A stretch of 64,000 nt of DNA from UBA1258 sp963643225 (GTDB lineage Bacteria; Bacillota; Clostridia; Lachnospirales; Lachnospiraceae), in the NCBI GenBank assembly GCA_963643225.1, contig CAVIIX010000005.1:1-64000 (forward strand). The letters run 5' to 3'. Below the pieces are notes generated by a model. It was given only the letters and a program-made list of their open reading frames with translations, made no database searches and was not told where the DNA came from. Within the stretch, counting starts at the first letter, position 1; each line of letters starts with the position of its first letter. Below are positions 52,966 to 61,532 of the stretch, piece after piece. The position numbers and the translations under genes are program-made.

Positions 52966-53000
52966 ACCTATAGGAAATTGCGCTGCAAATCCCTATAGGT
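52966..53000. repeat. Long imperfect palindrome (ACCTATAGG...CCTATAGGT)
   Basis: Sixteen-base arms with two mismatches and a three-base centre, containing the core AAATTGC-GCAAAT that resembles 17627-17643. Lies between the convergent murF and plsC. Confidence 0.6.
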
Positions 53001-53016
53001 CAAAAAAGGCACTACA

Positions 53017-53754
53017 TTATTTACAGGCGTCTTTATTTTTCTTGTAGGCTTCAAGAATTTCCTCCTGAACCTTAAGACTTATTTCACGCTTTTTATCTTT
53101 AGGAAAGTCATTAGGATAAACCGGCTTACAAAATTCTATTGTTACGATTTGCTTTTTTAATTTAGGAAACTGTTTTTCAAACACGCCGTCTGAGTTATTG
53201 ATTGCAACAGGGATAATGGGACAGCCGGCTTTTTCTGCGATTTTTAGGCTTCCGTCATGGAAAGGCTGTAAAGCTTCCTCGCCTTTGTTTCTGGTGCCTT
53301 CAGGAAATATTACTACGTTTATACCTTCATTTATTAAATCAACGCACTTTAAAATTACCTTTAAGCCGGCACGCAAATCTTTTCTGTCAAGAAACTGGCA
53401 GTTCATAAATGACATCCAGGCAGAGAAAACAGGAACTTTTTTAATTTCCTTCTTGGCAACATAGGCAGTCTGCCTTTTCCACAAAGGGTAGGTAAGTATA
53501 ATATCAAAAACGGACCGATGATTTGGTACAAATAAAGCGGCTCTGTCATTTGGAATGTTTTCTTTTCCTAAAATTAAGAGGCTTGTGCCTGCAAGAAGCT
53601 TTACACCTTTAAAGCCTGCACAAATGATGCTTTGGGAAATTTGAGCTTTTGCTTTTTTTGAAAAAAGACCGGTGATTAAAAGAATTAACTGAATGGGAAT
53701 TGATACAATTAAAAATAACACAACCCAGATGGCTGCAATAATGAATCTAAGCAT
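53017..53754 (-). CDS. plsC: 1-acyl-sn-glycerol-3-phosphate acyltransferase (PlsC-like)
   Basis: Second acylation in phosphatidic acid synthesis at the membrane. The 245 residues have an N-terminal helix (FIIAAIWVVLFLIVSIPIQLILLI), the H(X4)D motif NHRSVFD, the FPEGTRNKGE motif and VIPVAINNS. The ATG at 53754 follows GGAGT; the longer frame to 53856 has no better site. Divergent from pyrK. Confidence 0.88.
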   Translation of the reverse strand: MLRFIIAAIWVVLFLIVSIPIQLILLITGLFSKKAKAQISQSIICAGFKGVKLLAGTSLLILGKENIPNDRAALFVPNHRSVFDIILTYPLWKRQTAYVAKKEIKKVPVFSAWMSFMNCQFLDRKDLRAGLKVILKCVDLINEGINVVIFPEGTRNKGEEALQPFHDGSLKIAEKAGCPIIPVAINNSDGVFEKQFPKLKKQIVTIEFCKPVYPNDFPKDKKREISLKVQEEILEAYKKNKDACK

Positions 53755-53877
53755 ATAATACTCCGTAAGCCTATGTAGTTTAAAAACACGCATATTATAT
53801 TGCGAAAAGTTATTTCGCGCAATAATGAAATGTGATAAAGTTAAAAAGCAAGTCAAATTATAAAGGGGACTTAGTAT

Positions 53878-54648
53878 ATGAAGACCTATGAAAGTGCCGT
53901 TGTGGTAAAGGCAGGCTGTATCGCCTTTGGAATTTATGAATTATATCTTGAGACTCAGACTGCTAAAAATGCAAAGCCCGGTCAGTTTGTTATGGTGTAT
54001 CCAAAGGACGGCTCAATGATTTTACCACGTCCCATCAGTATATGTGAGGCAATCGGAGGAAAGGTATTACGCCTTGTGTACAGAGTTACAGGGCAGGGTA
54101 CCAAAGAATTTTCTTTATACAGAGAAGGGGATGAAGTGAAAATTTTAGGCCCTTTAGGTAACGGCTTCCCTATGGACGAAGCTAAAGATAAAAAGGCAGT
54201 TTTAATAGGCGGCGGTATCGGTGTGCCTCCGATTTTGGAGCTTTCAAAAAGAATAAAGGCAAAAGAAGTTACAACGATTTTAGGATATCGAAATGAGGAA
54301 CTTTTTCTAAGGAATGATTTTAAGAAATATTCTAAAACGGTAATTGCCACAGAGGATGGAAGCGCAGGCACTAAGGGAAATGTGCTGGATGCAATTAAAA
54401 ATAAAAAAATCAGTGCAGACATAATATATGCCTGCGGTCCCATGCCCATGCTTAAGGCAATTAAACAGTATGCAGAAGAAAAAGGCATAGAGGCATACAT
54501 TTCTTTGGAAGAAAGAATGGCCTGCGGTGTCGGTTCCTGCCTTGGCTGTGTATGTAAAACCGTTAAAAAGGATTCTCATTCCCATGTAAATAATGCGAGG
54601 GTCTGCACGGAAGGACCTGTATTTGATGCAAGAGAGGTGGAAATCTGA
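53878..54648 (+). CDS. pyrK: Dihydroorotate dehydrogenase electron-transfer subunit
   Basis: FAD and [2Fe-2S] subunit that passes electrons from PyrD to NAD+. The 256 residues show the flavin motif RPISICEA, a nucleotide-binding GGGIGVPPILELSK and the C-terminal iron-sulfur cysteines in CGVGSCLGCVC plus a fourth in ARVCTEGP. Its TGA overlaps the pyrD ATG by one base. Confidence 0.94.
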   Translation: MKTYESAVVVKAGCIAFGIYELYLETQTAKNAKPGQFVMVYPKDGSMILPRPISICEAIGGKVLRLVYRVTGQGTKEFSLYREGDEVKILGPLGNGFPMDEAKDKKAVLIGGGIGVPPILELSKRIKAKEVTTILGYRNEELFLRNDFKKYSKTVIATEDGSAGTKGNVLDAIKNKKISADIIYACGPMPMLKAIKQYAEEKGIEAYISLEERMACGVGSCLGCVCKTVKKDSHSHVNNARVCTEGPVFDAREVEI

Positions 54649-55550
54649 TGAATACATCGGTAAATATAGCAGGAATTGAATTTAAAAATCCGGTAACGGT
54701 AGCCTCCGGCACCTTTGGCTCGGGGATTGAATATTCTGAATTTGTAGATTTAAACAGACTTGGAGCAGTTACCACAAAGGGTGTAGCGTTAACACCATGG
54801 ACAGGAAATGCCACTGTAAGAGTGACTGAAACCTATGGAGGCATGCTTAATGCAATCGGTCTTCAGAATCCTGGTATAGATGTGTTTATGGAAAGAGATC
54901 TTCCATTTTTAGATAACTTTGATACAAAAGTCATAGTAAATGTATGTGGAAAAACCATCGAAGAATATATAGGGGTTGTGGAAAAGCTAGGAGATTCGAA
55001 AGCCGACTTACTTGAAATTAATGTATCCTGCCCCAATGTAAAGGAAGGCGCCATAGCCTTTGGACAGGATGTAGGGGCTTTAGAAAACATCACAAGAGAA
55101 ATAAAGAAAAAGGCTAAACAGCCTGTTATTATGAAGCTTAGCCCAAATGTGACAAAAATTTCCGATATGGCAAAAGCCTGTGAGGCAGCAGGAGCAGACG
55201 GTATTTCATTAATTAATACAATCACCGGCATGAAGATTGATGTAAATAAAAGAAAATTTGTGCTTGCCAATAAAACCGGCGGATTATCAGGTCCTGCAAT
55301 TCACCCCATAGCCGTAAGAATGGTATATGAATGTGCCAATGCCGTTAAGCTTCCCATTATAGGCATGGGGGGCATAAGCAATGCTACGGATGCACTTGAA
55401 ATGCTTATGGCAGGAGCCACAATGGTGGCGGTAGGTGCTGCTAATTTTTCTAATCCTCTTGCGACAATTGAAGTAATAGATGGAATTGAGGAATATTTAT
55501 TAAAGAATAATTATGAAGATATCCACGAAATAATAGGATGCGTTAAATAG
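54648..55550 (+). CDS. pyrD: Dihydroorotate dehydrogenase, class 1B catalytic subunit
   Basis: Oxidises dihydroorotate to orotate in pyrimidine synthesis. The 300 residues contain NPVTVASGTFGSG, the catalytic cysteine in LEINVSCPNVKEG (class 1 uses Cys as base), and the FMN phosphate site IGMGGISNATDALEMLMAGA. Paired with pyrK, as required for the NAD-linked 1B type. Its last base is the first base of a repeat B copy. Confidence 0.95.
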   Translation: MNTSVNIAGIEFKNPVTVASGTFGSGIEYSEFVDLNRLGAVTTKGVALTPWTGNATVRVTETYGGMLNAIGLQNPGIDVFMERDLPFLDNFDTKVIVNVCGKTIEEYIGVVEKLGDSKADLLEINVSCPNVKEGAIAFGQDVGALENITREIKKKAKQPVIMKLSPNVTKISDMAKACEAAGADGISLINTITGMKIDVNKRKFVLANKTGGLSGPAIHPIAVRMVYECANAVKLPIIGMGGISNATDALEMLMAGATMVAVGAANFSNPLATIEVIDGIEEYLLKNNYEDIHEIIGCVK

Positions 55551-55604
55551 GCACGTAGTGCCGCTTTTAGTAGAGCCGTAGCGAAGCGGATTGCGAATAT
55601 CATT
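55550..55604 (+). repeat. 55-bp repeat B
   Basis: Matches 61462-61516 at 54 of 55 positions. It contains two hairpins, GGCAC-GTA-GTGCC and CCGCTT...AAGCGG, directly after pyrD. It may help end pyrD transcripts, although no T-run follows. Confidence 0.9.
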
Positions 55605-55631
55605 TACAACCACGAAAGTAAGCTTTACAAA

Positions 55632-56210
55632 TTATGCTTCTTGGTTCATTAAGTTATTGAATTTCTCAATAACCGCATCGTAGGTCTTTTTGGAAATTTC
55701 AGGAAGCTCGCCGCCCCAGATCTTTTCTGCCTGAGCGTAGCCCTTTTTGAAGGCTTTTAGCATATCGCCTAATTTGCCTGTGTCGCTGCCTGTTAAAGCA
55801 ACTGCAAAATCTACGATTCTGTCAGAGGTCTGTTTAACTCCCCAATAGCCGTCTTCTGAAATATCTTCTTTGGCCTGAGCCTTTGTGGCGGCGTCAACTG
55901 TGAAATTGCCTTCTCTTAAGAAATTCCACATATCAGAGGCATCAGAAAAAGCTACAGCCTGTTTGGATATGAGCTTTTGTACAATTAACTGAAGCTGTGC
56001 GGTTCTTTCCTCTGCATCAGCTTTTAATTTGGCAATAATTTCGTTATTGGCCTTCTGAGTAGATGTGGGAGAATCAAGCGTAGGCTCGTAAACAACTCCC
56101 GTATCTTCCTTTGTGACCCTGGCAGCTTCAACTGCCTGCTTTTCTTTAACTTCTGCTTTATTGTAGGAAGCGAAGCTTTCAACCGATGATGTAACTCCTT
56201 TTACATTCAT
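55632..56210 (-). CDS. Conserved-looking protein of unknown function
   Basis: A 192-residue soluble protein with no signal peptide. Residues 1-60 are Lys/Glu/Ala-rich and look disordered (AEVKEKQAVEAARVTKEDTGVVYEPT). Residues ~55-80 form a helix (EIIAKLKADAEERTAQLQLIVQKLI). The C-terminal half has the distinct text ISEDGYWGVKQTSDRIVDFAVALTGSD and KKGYAQAEKIWGGELPEISKKTYDAV. ATG at 56210 follows AAAGGA. I do not recognise a family. Monocistronic and divergent from ispE. Confidence 0.7.
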   Translation of the reverse strand: MNVKGVTSSVESFASYNKAEVKEKQAVEAARVTKEDTGVVYEPTLDSPTSTQKANNEIIAKLKADAEERTAQLQLIVQKLISKQAVAFSDASDMWNFLREGNFTVDAATKAQAKEDISEDGYWGVKQTSDRIVDFAVALTGSDTGKLGDMLKAFKKGYAQAEKIWGGELPEISKKTYDAVIEKFNNLMNQEA

Positions 56211-56318
56211 AACGATTCCTTTCTGTGGATGGACCACTCTCATCCTGCACATCCTTGTGCGTTAATAGTCTACTTCTGAATTTCTTATCGACAATAAAAA
56301 AATAAACTTTACAGAGAA

Positions 56319-56346
56319 TTGAAAAAAATTTTTATTTTTTTATAAT
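56319..56346 (+). promoter_or_regulatory. Promoter of ispE-gntR-DUF1934
   Basis: TTGAAA (56319-56324), 16 bases of A/T and TATAAT (56341-56346). A second TATAAT is at 56357-56362. Confidence 0.6.
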
Positions 56347-56414
56347 GTATTTTAAGTATAATGTATACAATAAACAAAATACAATGTGCAAAATACAAAA
56401 TTTTGGGATTCACT

Positions 56415-57311
56415 ATGATTATATACGAACAGGCTCATTCAAAAATTAACTTATCTCTTGACATCACGGGAAAACGTCCTGACGGATACCACGATGTGAG
56501 AATGATTATGCAGTCTTTAACTCTTTGCGACGACCTTCGATTTGATGAACTTGAAGAAGGAGAAGGCATCGTTTTAATTACCGACAATGAAATGCTAAAT
56601 GAGGAGCAGAATAACGGTACCGACAACCTTATTATAAAAGCGGCAAGACTTTTGGAAGCAAAAACCAACAGAAGATTTGACGTAAGGATTACTTTATCAA
56701 AATATATTCCCATAGCTGCCGGCATGGCAGGGGGAAGCGCAGACGCGGCTGCAACACTCCGTGGGCTAAACAGACTTTTTTCTTTAGGCTTAAATTACGA
56801 TGAATTAAGACAGATGGCAGTAAAAATCGGTGCGGACGTGCCATTTTGCATAGAAGGGGGCTTATGTCTTTCTGAAGGAATAGGGGAGGTGTTAACACCT
56901 TTAAACCCGCTTCCAAGCTTCCCTACTGTAATATGTAAGCCAAATGTTTTTGTTTCTACAAAAGATGTATATATGGCTTTTGACGCACAGGGAAAGCCAA
57001 AGCATCCGGATGTAGATAAAATGCTTTTGGCAATAGAAAAATATGATGGCATGGAAGTAGCTAAATTACTTAAAAACATATTAGAGCCTGTAACGGTTTC
57101 AATGCATCCGGTAATTAAGGAAATAGAAAAAGATATGCTTGAATTAAATGCCGTAAATGCCATTATGACGGGAAGCGGTCCTACGGTGTTTGGACTTTTT
57201 ACTTCGATTAAGGCTGCAGCTGCAGCAGCAATGAAGCTAAAAGAAAAATACAAGGATTTTGATGTGGAAGCCACTTTGTTTAAAAAGACGGTTCCTGAGC
57301 GATTTAAATAA
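56415..57311 (+). CDS. ispE: 4-diphosphocytidyl-2-C-methyl-D-erythritol kinase
   Basis: Fourth step of the MEP isoprenoid pathway. The 298 residues of a GHMP kinase show AHSKINLSLDITGKRPDGYH, the ATP loop PIAAGMAGGSADAAATLRGLN and the C-terminal MTGSGPTVFGLF. The ATG at 56415 fits the family start; the frame extends to 56361 without a better site. First of three tightly spaced genes. Confidence 0.94.
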   Translation: MIIYEQAHSKINLSLDITGKRPDGYHDVRMIMQSLTLCDDLRFDELEEGEGIVLITDNEMLNEEQNNGTDNLIIKAARLLEAKTNRRFDVRITLSKYIPIAAGMAGGSADAAATLRGLNRLFSLGLNYDELRQMAVKIGADVPFCIEGGLCLSEGIGEVLTPLNPLPSFPTVICKPNVFVSTKDVYMAFDAQGKPKHPDVDKMLLAIEKYDGMEVAKLLKNILEPVTVSMHPVIKEIEKDMLELNAVNAIMTGSGPTVFGLFTSIKAAAAAAMKLKEKYKDFDVEATLFKKTVPERFK

Positions 57312-57324
57312 GAAGGGAGTAACG

Positions 57325-57990
57325 ATGGAAGATTTTGTACTTAACATGGATGAATATTTACCCTTGCGGGATGTAGTGTTTCAGACCTTAAGAAAAGCAA
57401 TTCTTACAGGGGAAATAAAGCCGGGTGAACGTTTAATGGAAATTAAGCTTGCTTCTAAACTTGGCGTAAGCCGTACTCCCATAAGAGAAGCCATCAGAAA
57501 ATTAGAGCTTGAGGGACTTGTTACAAACATTCCAAGAAGAGGGGCAATTGTTTCAGAAATTTCAGAGCGTGGCTTAAGGGATGTGCTTGAGGTAAGAAGA
57601 GACCTTGATGCTTTCTGCGCAGAGCTTGCTTCCGAGCGTATTACTGAGGATGAAAAGGAAAGGCTTATTGATGCCTGCCGTGCTTTTGAAGAGGCGGTTT
57701 TAACGAAGAATGCCACCGTTATAGCTAAGGCGGATGTTGACTTTCATGATATAATAATCGGTGCTACGGGAAATGAAAGGCTTGTTACCATGATTAACAA
57801 TCTTGCAGAGCAGATGTATCGCTACCGTTTTGAATACATAAAGGATGAATCCCAGCATTCACGTCTTGTAAGGGAACATAAGGTTTTGATGGATGCAATT
57901 TTAAAGGGCGATGGAAAGGCTGCACGAAAGGCTGCTACAGAGCATATAGATAATCAGGAAATGTCAATTCTTGCAAGCTTAAAGATATAA
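57325..57990 (+). CDS. GntR-family regulator, FadR/FCD type
   Basis: A 221-residue DNA-binding regulator. The winged helix lies at ~15-75 (LRKAILTGEIKPGERLMEIKLASKLGVSRTPIREAI), followed by an all-helical FCD ligand domain with metal-binding candidates (DVDFHDIIIGATGN and the His in REHKVLMDAI). Ligand and targets unknown. ATG at 57325 follows AAGGGA, 13 bases after ispE. Confidence 0.88.
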   Translation: MEDFVLNMDEYLPLRDVVFQTLRKAILTGEIKPGERLMEIKLASKLGVSRTPIREAIRKLELEGLVTNIPRRGAIVSEISERGLRDVLEVRRDLDAFCAELASERITEDEKERLIDACRAFEEAVLTKNATVIAKADVDFHDIIIGATGNERLVTMINNLAEQMYRYRFEYIKDESQHSRLVREHKVLMDAILKGDGKAARKAATEHIDNQEMSILASLKI

Positions 57991-58003
57991 GAAGGAAATT
58001 GAT

Positions 58004-58435
58004 TTGAAAAAAGATGTTTTAGTTTCGATAAAGGGTCTTTTGTACACTCCCGATGAAGAAAACAAGGACGACCAGAGAATAGAGACGCTTACAAGAGGCA
58101 CCTTTTATAATAAGGCAAACAAAAATTTCGTGACCTATGAAGAGTCATTGGACGGTGAAGAAATAATAAATAGTATGCTGAAATTTGATGAGCATTCCCT
58201 TGAGCTTACCAAAAAGGGCAAATACAACGTGCACATGATTTTTGAAGAGGGCAAGAAAAATTACACAAATTACAACACTCCCTTTGGAGACCTGCTTATC
58301 GGTATCGACACTGAATTCATTAAATATAAGGAAGCTGATGATGAAATTAATATGATTATTTCTTATGACATGGAAATGAATTACAGTCATGTGGCAAGAT
58401 GTGAAATAGATATGAAAATCCAAAGTGTTTTATAA
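58004..58435 (+). CDS. DUF1934 (YwiB-like) protein
   Basis: A 143-residue predicted small beta-barrel of the DUF1934 family (calycin-like). Typical text: VSIKGLLYTP, EDQRIETLTRG-like KDDQRIETLTRGTFY, and NTPFGDLLIGIDTEFI. The start is TTG at 58004 after AAGGAAAT. Function unknown. Third gene of the ispE group. Confidence 0.8.
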   Translation: MKKDVLVSIKGLLYTPDEENKDDQRIETLTRGTFYNKANKNFVTYEESLDGEEIINSMLKFDEHSLELTKKGKYNVHMIFEEGKKNYTNYNTPFGDLLIGIDTEFIKYKEADDEINMIISYDMEMNYSHVARCEIDMKIQSVL

Positions 58436-58440
58436 AAAAT

Positions 58441-58460
58441 GCCACGGTTTACACCGTGGC
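58441..58460 (-). terminator. Terminator for the leftward membrane-protein gene
   Basis: GCCACGG/CCGTGGC with a six-base loop. On the minus strand ATTTTTTATAAA follows. It may also pause rightward transcripts leaving DUF1934. Confidence 0.75.
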
Positions 58461-58552
58461 AATGATGCGTACTTAAGAGGAATGGAACAAGGTCTTTGAA
58501 GCGACCCGCCGCAGGAGGAGAATCCTGCAAGCAGTATTCTTTCTCGATAGTT

Positions 58553-59023
58553 CTAAACTGTCTTGGCGCCTGCTTTAACCTGCATGCGTTCAACCCAGGC
58601 CTTAAAGCCTTTCTTTTTCTTTGCTTCCGTAGAAATCTTACCGTGAAGGCCTTTGACGCCTGTAATGTAGATTCCGCTTACAGTAGCTTTAACTTCCTTC
58701 TTAACGGGAATAGAATCAAAAATCTTTTCATCAGCTACAAGACTCATAATCTGAGGACCAACCTTAGCCTTTACGATGGGAAGCTTTGCTCTTCTCATCA
58801 TCTTGGGGGTCTGGTCGATAACTGACTGGGGAAGACCTGATTCTGTAAGCTTCATTTTCTTTTTGTCGATTACAAGCATTGAAACTGTCTGCTTGTACTG
58901 CTCCATCTGTGCCTGCTGCTCAGCCTGACGCTTTTCAGCTTTCTTTCCCAAGAAATATAAAACAACGATCAAAGCAATCAAAACAGCAACGACAATGATC
59001 GTAACTATCCAACCTGTTGACAT
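58553..59023 (-). CDS. Single-span membrane protein of unknown function
   Basis: A 156-residue protein. An N-terminal membrane helix (WIVTIIVVAVLIALIVVLYFL) is followed by a charged Q/K/E-rich helix and a compact domain with VIDKKKMKLTESGLPQSVIDQTPKMM and PIVKAKVGPQIMSLVADEKIFD; the tail is basic. ATG at 59023 follows GGAGGTG. I do not recognise the family. It is conserved-looking and monocistronic. Confidence 0.7.
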   Translation of the reverse strand: MSTGWIVTIIVVAVLIALIVVLYFLGKKAEKRQAEQQAQMEQYKQTVSMLVIDKKKMKLTESGLPQSVIDQTPKMMRRAKLPIVKAKVGPQIMSLVADEKIFDSIPVKKEVKATVSGIYITGVKGLHGKISTEAKKKKGFKAWVERMQVKAGAKTV

Positions 59024-59185
59024 GAAAAACACCTCCAAAAAAATATTGCGTTCACATTGTAACATTGTTAATTGTGAAAAACAAGGAAATCTTGGGGCAA
59101 TTCTTGAATTTTACTCTGTTCTGTGCTATAAATCATGTGTTATACTTTTTTATAGTGTACTTATTGGATAAAGGAAGGCAGAGTC

Positions 59186-59884
59186 ATGAAGAACCGACTG
59201 CTTACAATAGCGCTTGCTTCTGTATGCGCTATTGGCATGATATCCTGTGGTAATCCGGCTGTGCCGGAGGATTTTGTTTTAACTACGGAAAATGTAGACG
59301 AATGCATAGAGAAAATCGGTGCATACGAAGGCCTTACGGTTACAGCGGTAAAAGACGAGGTAACTGATTCAACCGTCAAGAAATACGCAGATTATTATTA
59401 TGAGCTTTTGGCAAAAGAAAATAATCTTACGGATGAAAACGGTGCAATCCTTCCCATGACAGATGAAACCATTGCAGCTCTTGATTCAAAGGTTTATAAA
59501 ACCTCCAATGAATTTATGGTGTATATAAGAAAAATGGTTTTTTCTTTTGCAGAATACGACTATGAAAATAAAATAGTCTCAGAAGTAATCAAAAATGCAG
59601 CAGACACCTCGGAATTTAAAGAAATTCCAAAAGCTCTTATAAATAGGGAAAAGGAATATATAAACGAGCAGTTTAAAGAGGCGGCTGAAAATTATTCAAT
59701 TGATGTAGACTATTACCTTGAACTCTGCGGCACATCCGTTGACGAGCTTTCAGAAGAATATGCCAGGGAAGAAATCGTGCTTTATAAGATTGCTTCGATT
59801 TTAGGCATTGATGATGAAGATACAGACGAAATGAAGAATGCGGTAAATGAATATATTCTTTCAGTTACGTCGGTTGCTAAATAA
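59186..59884 (+). CDS. Trigger-factor-like lipoprotein
   Basis: A 232-residue predicted lipoprotein: signal peptide and lipobox GMISCGN (Cys near residue 21). The rest resembles the helical trigger-factor/SurA chaperone arms rather than the PPIase: EYINEQFKEAAENYSIDVDYYLELCGTSVDELSEEY... matches the C-terminal trigger-factor pattern. A role as an extracytoplasmic folding helper is inferred. asnS starts 27 bases after its stop. Confidence 0.6.
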   Translation: MKNRLLTIALASVCAIGMISCGNPAVPEDFVLTTENVDECIEKIGAYEGLTVTAVKDEVTDSTVKKYADYYYELLAKENNLTDENGAILPMTDETIAALDSKVYKTSNEFMVYIRKMVFSFAEYDYENKIVSEVIKNAADTSEFKEIPKALINREKEYINEQFKEAAENYSIDVDYYLELCGTSVDELSEEYAREEIVLYKIASILGIDDEDTDEMKNAVNEYILSVTSVAK

Positions 59885-59911
59885 AGCATAATTTAGAATG
59901 GAGATATAAAA

Positions 59912-61303
59912 ATGGAATTAACAGATATAAGATTGTTATTTAGAGAAAAGGACAAATACATTGGCAAAGAAGTCACTGTAGGCGGCTGGGTAAGAAGTAT
60001 AAGAGATTCAAAGACCTTCGGTTTTATCGTGCTTAACGACGGTACTTTCTTTGAACCCTTACAGATTGTTTATTCAGACAAGCTTGAAAATTTTGACACC
60101 ATTTCAAAGCAGAACGTAGGCGCTGCAATCGTAGCAAGGGGTACAATCGTTGCTACTCCGGATGCAAAACAGCCTTTTGAAATGCAGGCTACGGAAATTT
60201 TAATCGAGGGCATGTCAACGCCTGATTTTCCTCTTCAGAAAAAGCGCCACTCCCTTGAATATTTACGCACAATCCCTCATTTAAGAGCAAGAACCAATAC
60301 CTTTGAGGCGGTTTTCAGAGTGCGTTCATTAATTGCTTTTGCAATTCACAACTTCTTTATGGAGAGAGGCTTTGTATATGTACATACTCCTCTTATTACA
60401 GGAAGTGACTGTGAAGGTGCAGGCGAAATGTTCCAGGTTACTACTCTTGACTTAAACAACCTTCCTATGACCAAAGACGGAAAGATTGATTATTCCAAGG
60501 ACTTCTTTAATAAGGTAACAAACCTTACTGTATCCGGTCAGCTTGATGTTGAGACTTATGCTTTTGCATTCAAGAACGTATACACCTTTGGACCTACCTT
60601 CAGAGCGGAAAATTCAAACACCACAAGACATGCTGCGGAATTCTGGATGATAGAGCCTGAAATCTGCTTTGCCGATTTAACAGACGATATGATTCTGGCA
60701 GAAGCAATGCTTAAATATGTTATTAATTATGTGCTTGAAAACGCCAAAGAAGAAATGAACTTTTTTAACCAGTTCATCGATCAGGGTCTTATCGAAAGAC
60801 TTAAGCATGTGGCAGGTTCAGACTTTGGCCGCATCACCTATACAGACGCCATAAAGATTTTAGAAAAGCACAACGATGAATTTGAATATCCTGTTCACTG
60901 GGGTTCAGACCTTCAGACAGAACATGAAAGATATTTAACAGAGGTTGAATTTAAACGCCCTGTATTCGTAACCGATTACCCTAAGGAAATCAAAGCCTTC
61001 TATATGAAGCTTAACGAGGATGGAAAGACCGTTGCTGCAATGGACTGTCTGGTGCCGGGCATCGGCGAAATCATTGGTGGCTCACAGCGTGAAGATGATT
61101 ACGACAAATTACTTAAGAGAATGGAAGAGTGCGGTCTAAAGAAAGAAGACTACGACTTCTATTTAGACCTTCGTAAATATGGTACTGCACGACATGCAGG
61201 CTTTGGTCTTGGCTTTGAAAGATGCGTTATGTATCTAACAGGTATGGGAAATATCAGAGACGTACTTCCCTTCCCCAGAACCGTAAACAACTGTGAGCTT
61301 TAA
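59912..61303 (+). CDS. asnS: Asparaginyl-tRNA synthetase
   Basis: Class IIb synthetase charging tRNA-Asn. The 463 residues have the N-terminal OB-fold (VTVGGWVRSIRDSKTFGFIVLNDG), motif 2 (TFRAENSNTTRHAAEFWMIEPE) and motif 3 (GFGLGFERCVMYLTG). The AENSNTTRHAAEF form is typical of AsnRS rather than AspRS. Downstream is a strong hairpin. Confidence 0.95.
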   Translation: MELTDIRLLFREKDKYIGKEVTVGGWVRSIRDSKTFGFIVLNDGTFFEPLQIVYSDKLENFDTISKQNVGAAIVARGTIVATPDAKQPFEMQATEILIEGMSTPDFPLQKKRHSLEYLRTIPHLRARTNTFEAVFRVRSLIAFAIHNFFMERGFVYVHTPLITGSDCEGAGEMFQVTTLDLNNLPMTKDGKIDYSKDFFNKVTNLTVSGQLDVETYAFAFKNVYTFGPTFRAENSNTTRHAAEFWMIEPEICFADLTDDMILAEAMLKYVINYVLENAKEEMNFFNQFIDQGLIERLKHVAGSDFGRITYTDAIKILEKHNDEFEYPVHWGSDLQTEHERYLTEVEFKRPVFVTDYPKEIKAFYMKLNEDGKTVAAMDCLVPGIGEIIGGSQREDDYDKLLKRMEECGLKKEDYDFYLDLRKYGTARHAGFGLGFERCVMYLTGMGNIRDVLPFPRTVNNCEL

Positions 61304-61316
61304 TCTTTTTGAATTC

Positions 61317-61357
61317 CAAGGCACCGTTTTTAATTAATATTAGAAAACGGTGCCTTG
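61317..61357 (+). terminator. Hairpin after asnS
   Basis: Perfect 14-bp arms CAAGGCACCGTTTT/AAAACGGTGCCTTG with a 13-base loop. No long T-run follows, so it may pause, stabilise or terminate. Confidence 0.65.
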
Positions 61358-61364
61358 CTTGCAT

Positions 61365-61370
61365 TATAAT
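61365..61370 (+). promoter_or_regulatory. -10 element placing the pflA transcript start at the repeat
   Basis: A perfect TATAAT gives a start near 61377, the first bases of repeat A. No good -35 is seen at 17 bases (AGAAAA); TTAGAA lies at 19. Moderate support only. Confidence 0.4.
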
Positions 61371-61374
61371 AGCG

Positions 61375-61516
61375 TTTTATAAAAGCTCAAGAAAACCCAC
61401 TGCCTTTAGGCAGTGGGTGCTCTTGAACGAGGTGCTGGGTTACAAGCCCAGTACCTCGTAAGGCACGTAGTGCCGCTTTTAGTAGAGCCGTAGCGAAGCG
61501 AATTGCGAATATCATT
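61375..61516 (+). repeat. Composite hairpin repeat (A + middle hairpin + B) forming the pflA leader
   Basis: Repeat A (61375-61429) is a perfect inverted copy of 1-55. A hairpin GAGGTGCTGGG/CCCAGTACCTC follows at 61429-61457, then repeat B (61462-61516, 54/55 to 55550-55604) with GGCAC/GTGCC and CCGCTT/AAGCGA stems. The unit ends four bases before the pflA Shine-Dalgarno (AGGAG at 61520), so the whole element lies in the presumed 5' untranslated region. Confidence 0.85.
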
Positions 61517-61532
61517 GACAGGAGTTTTTATT

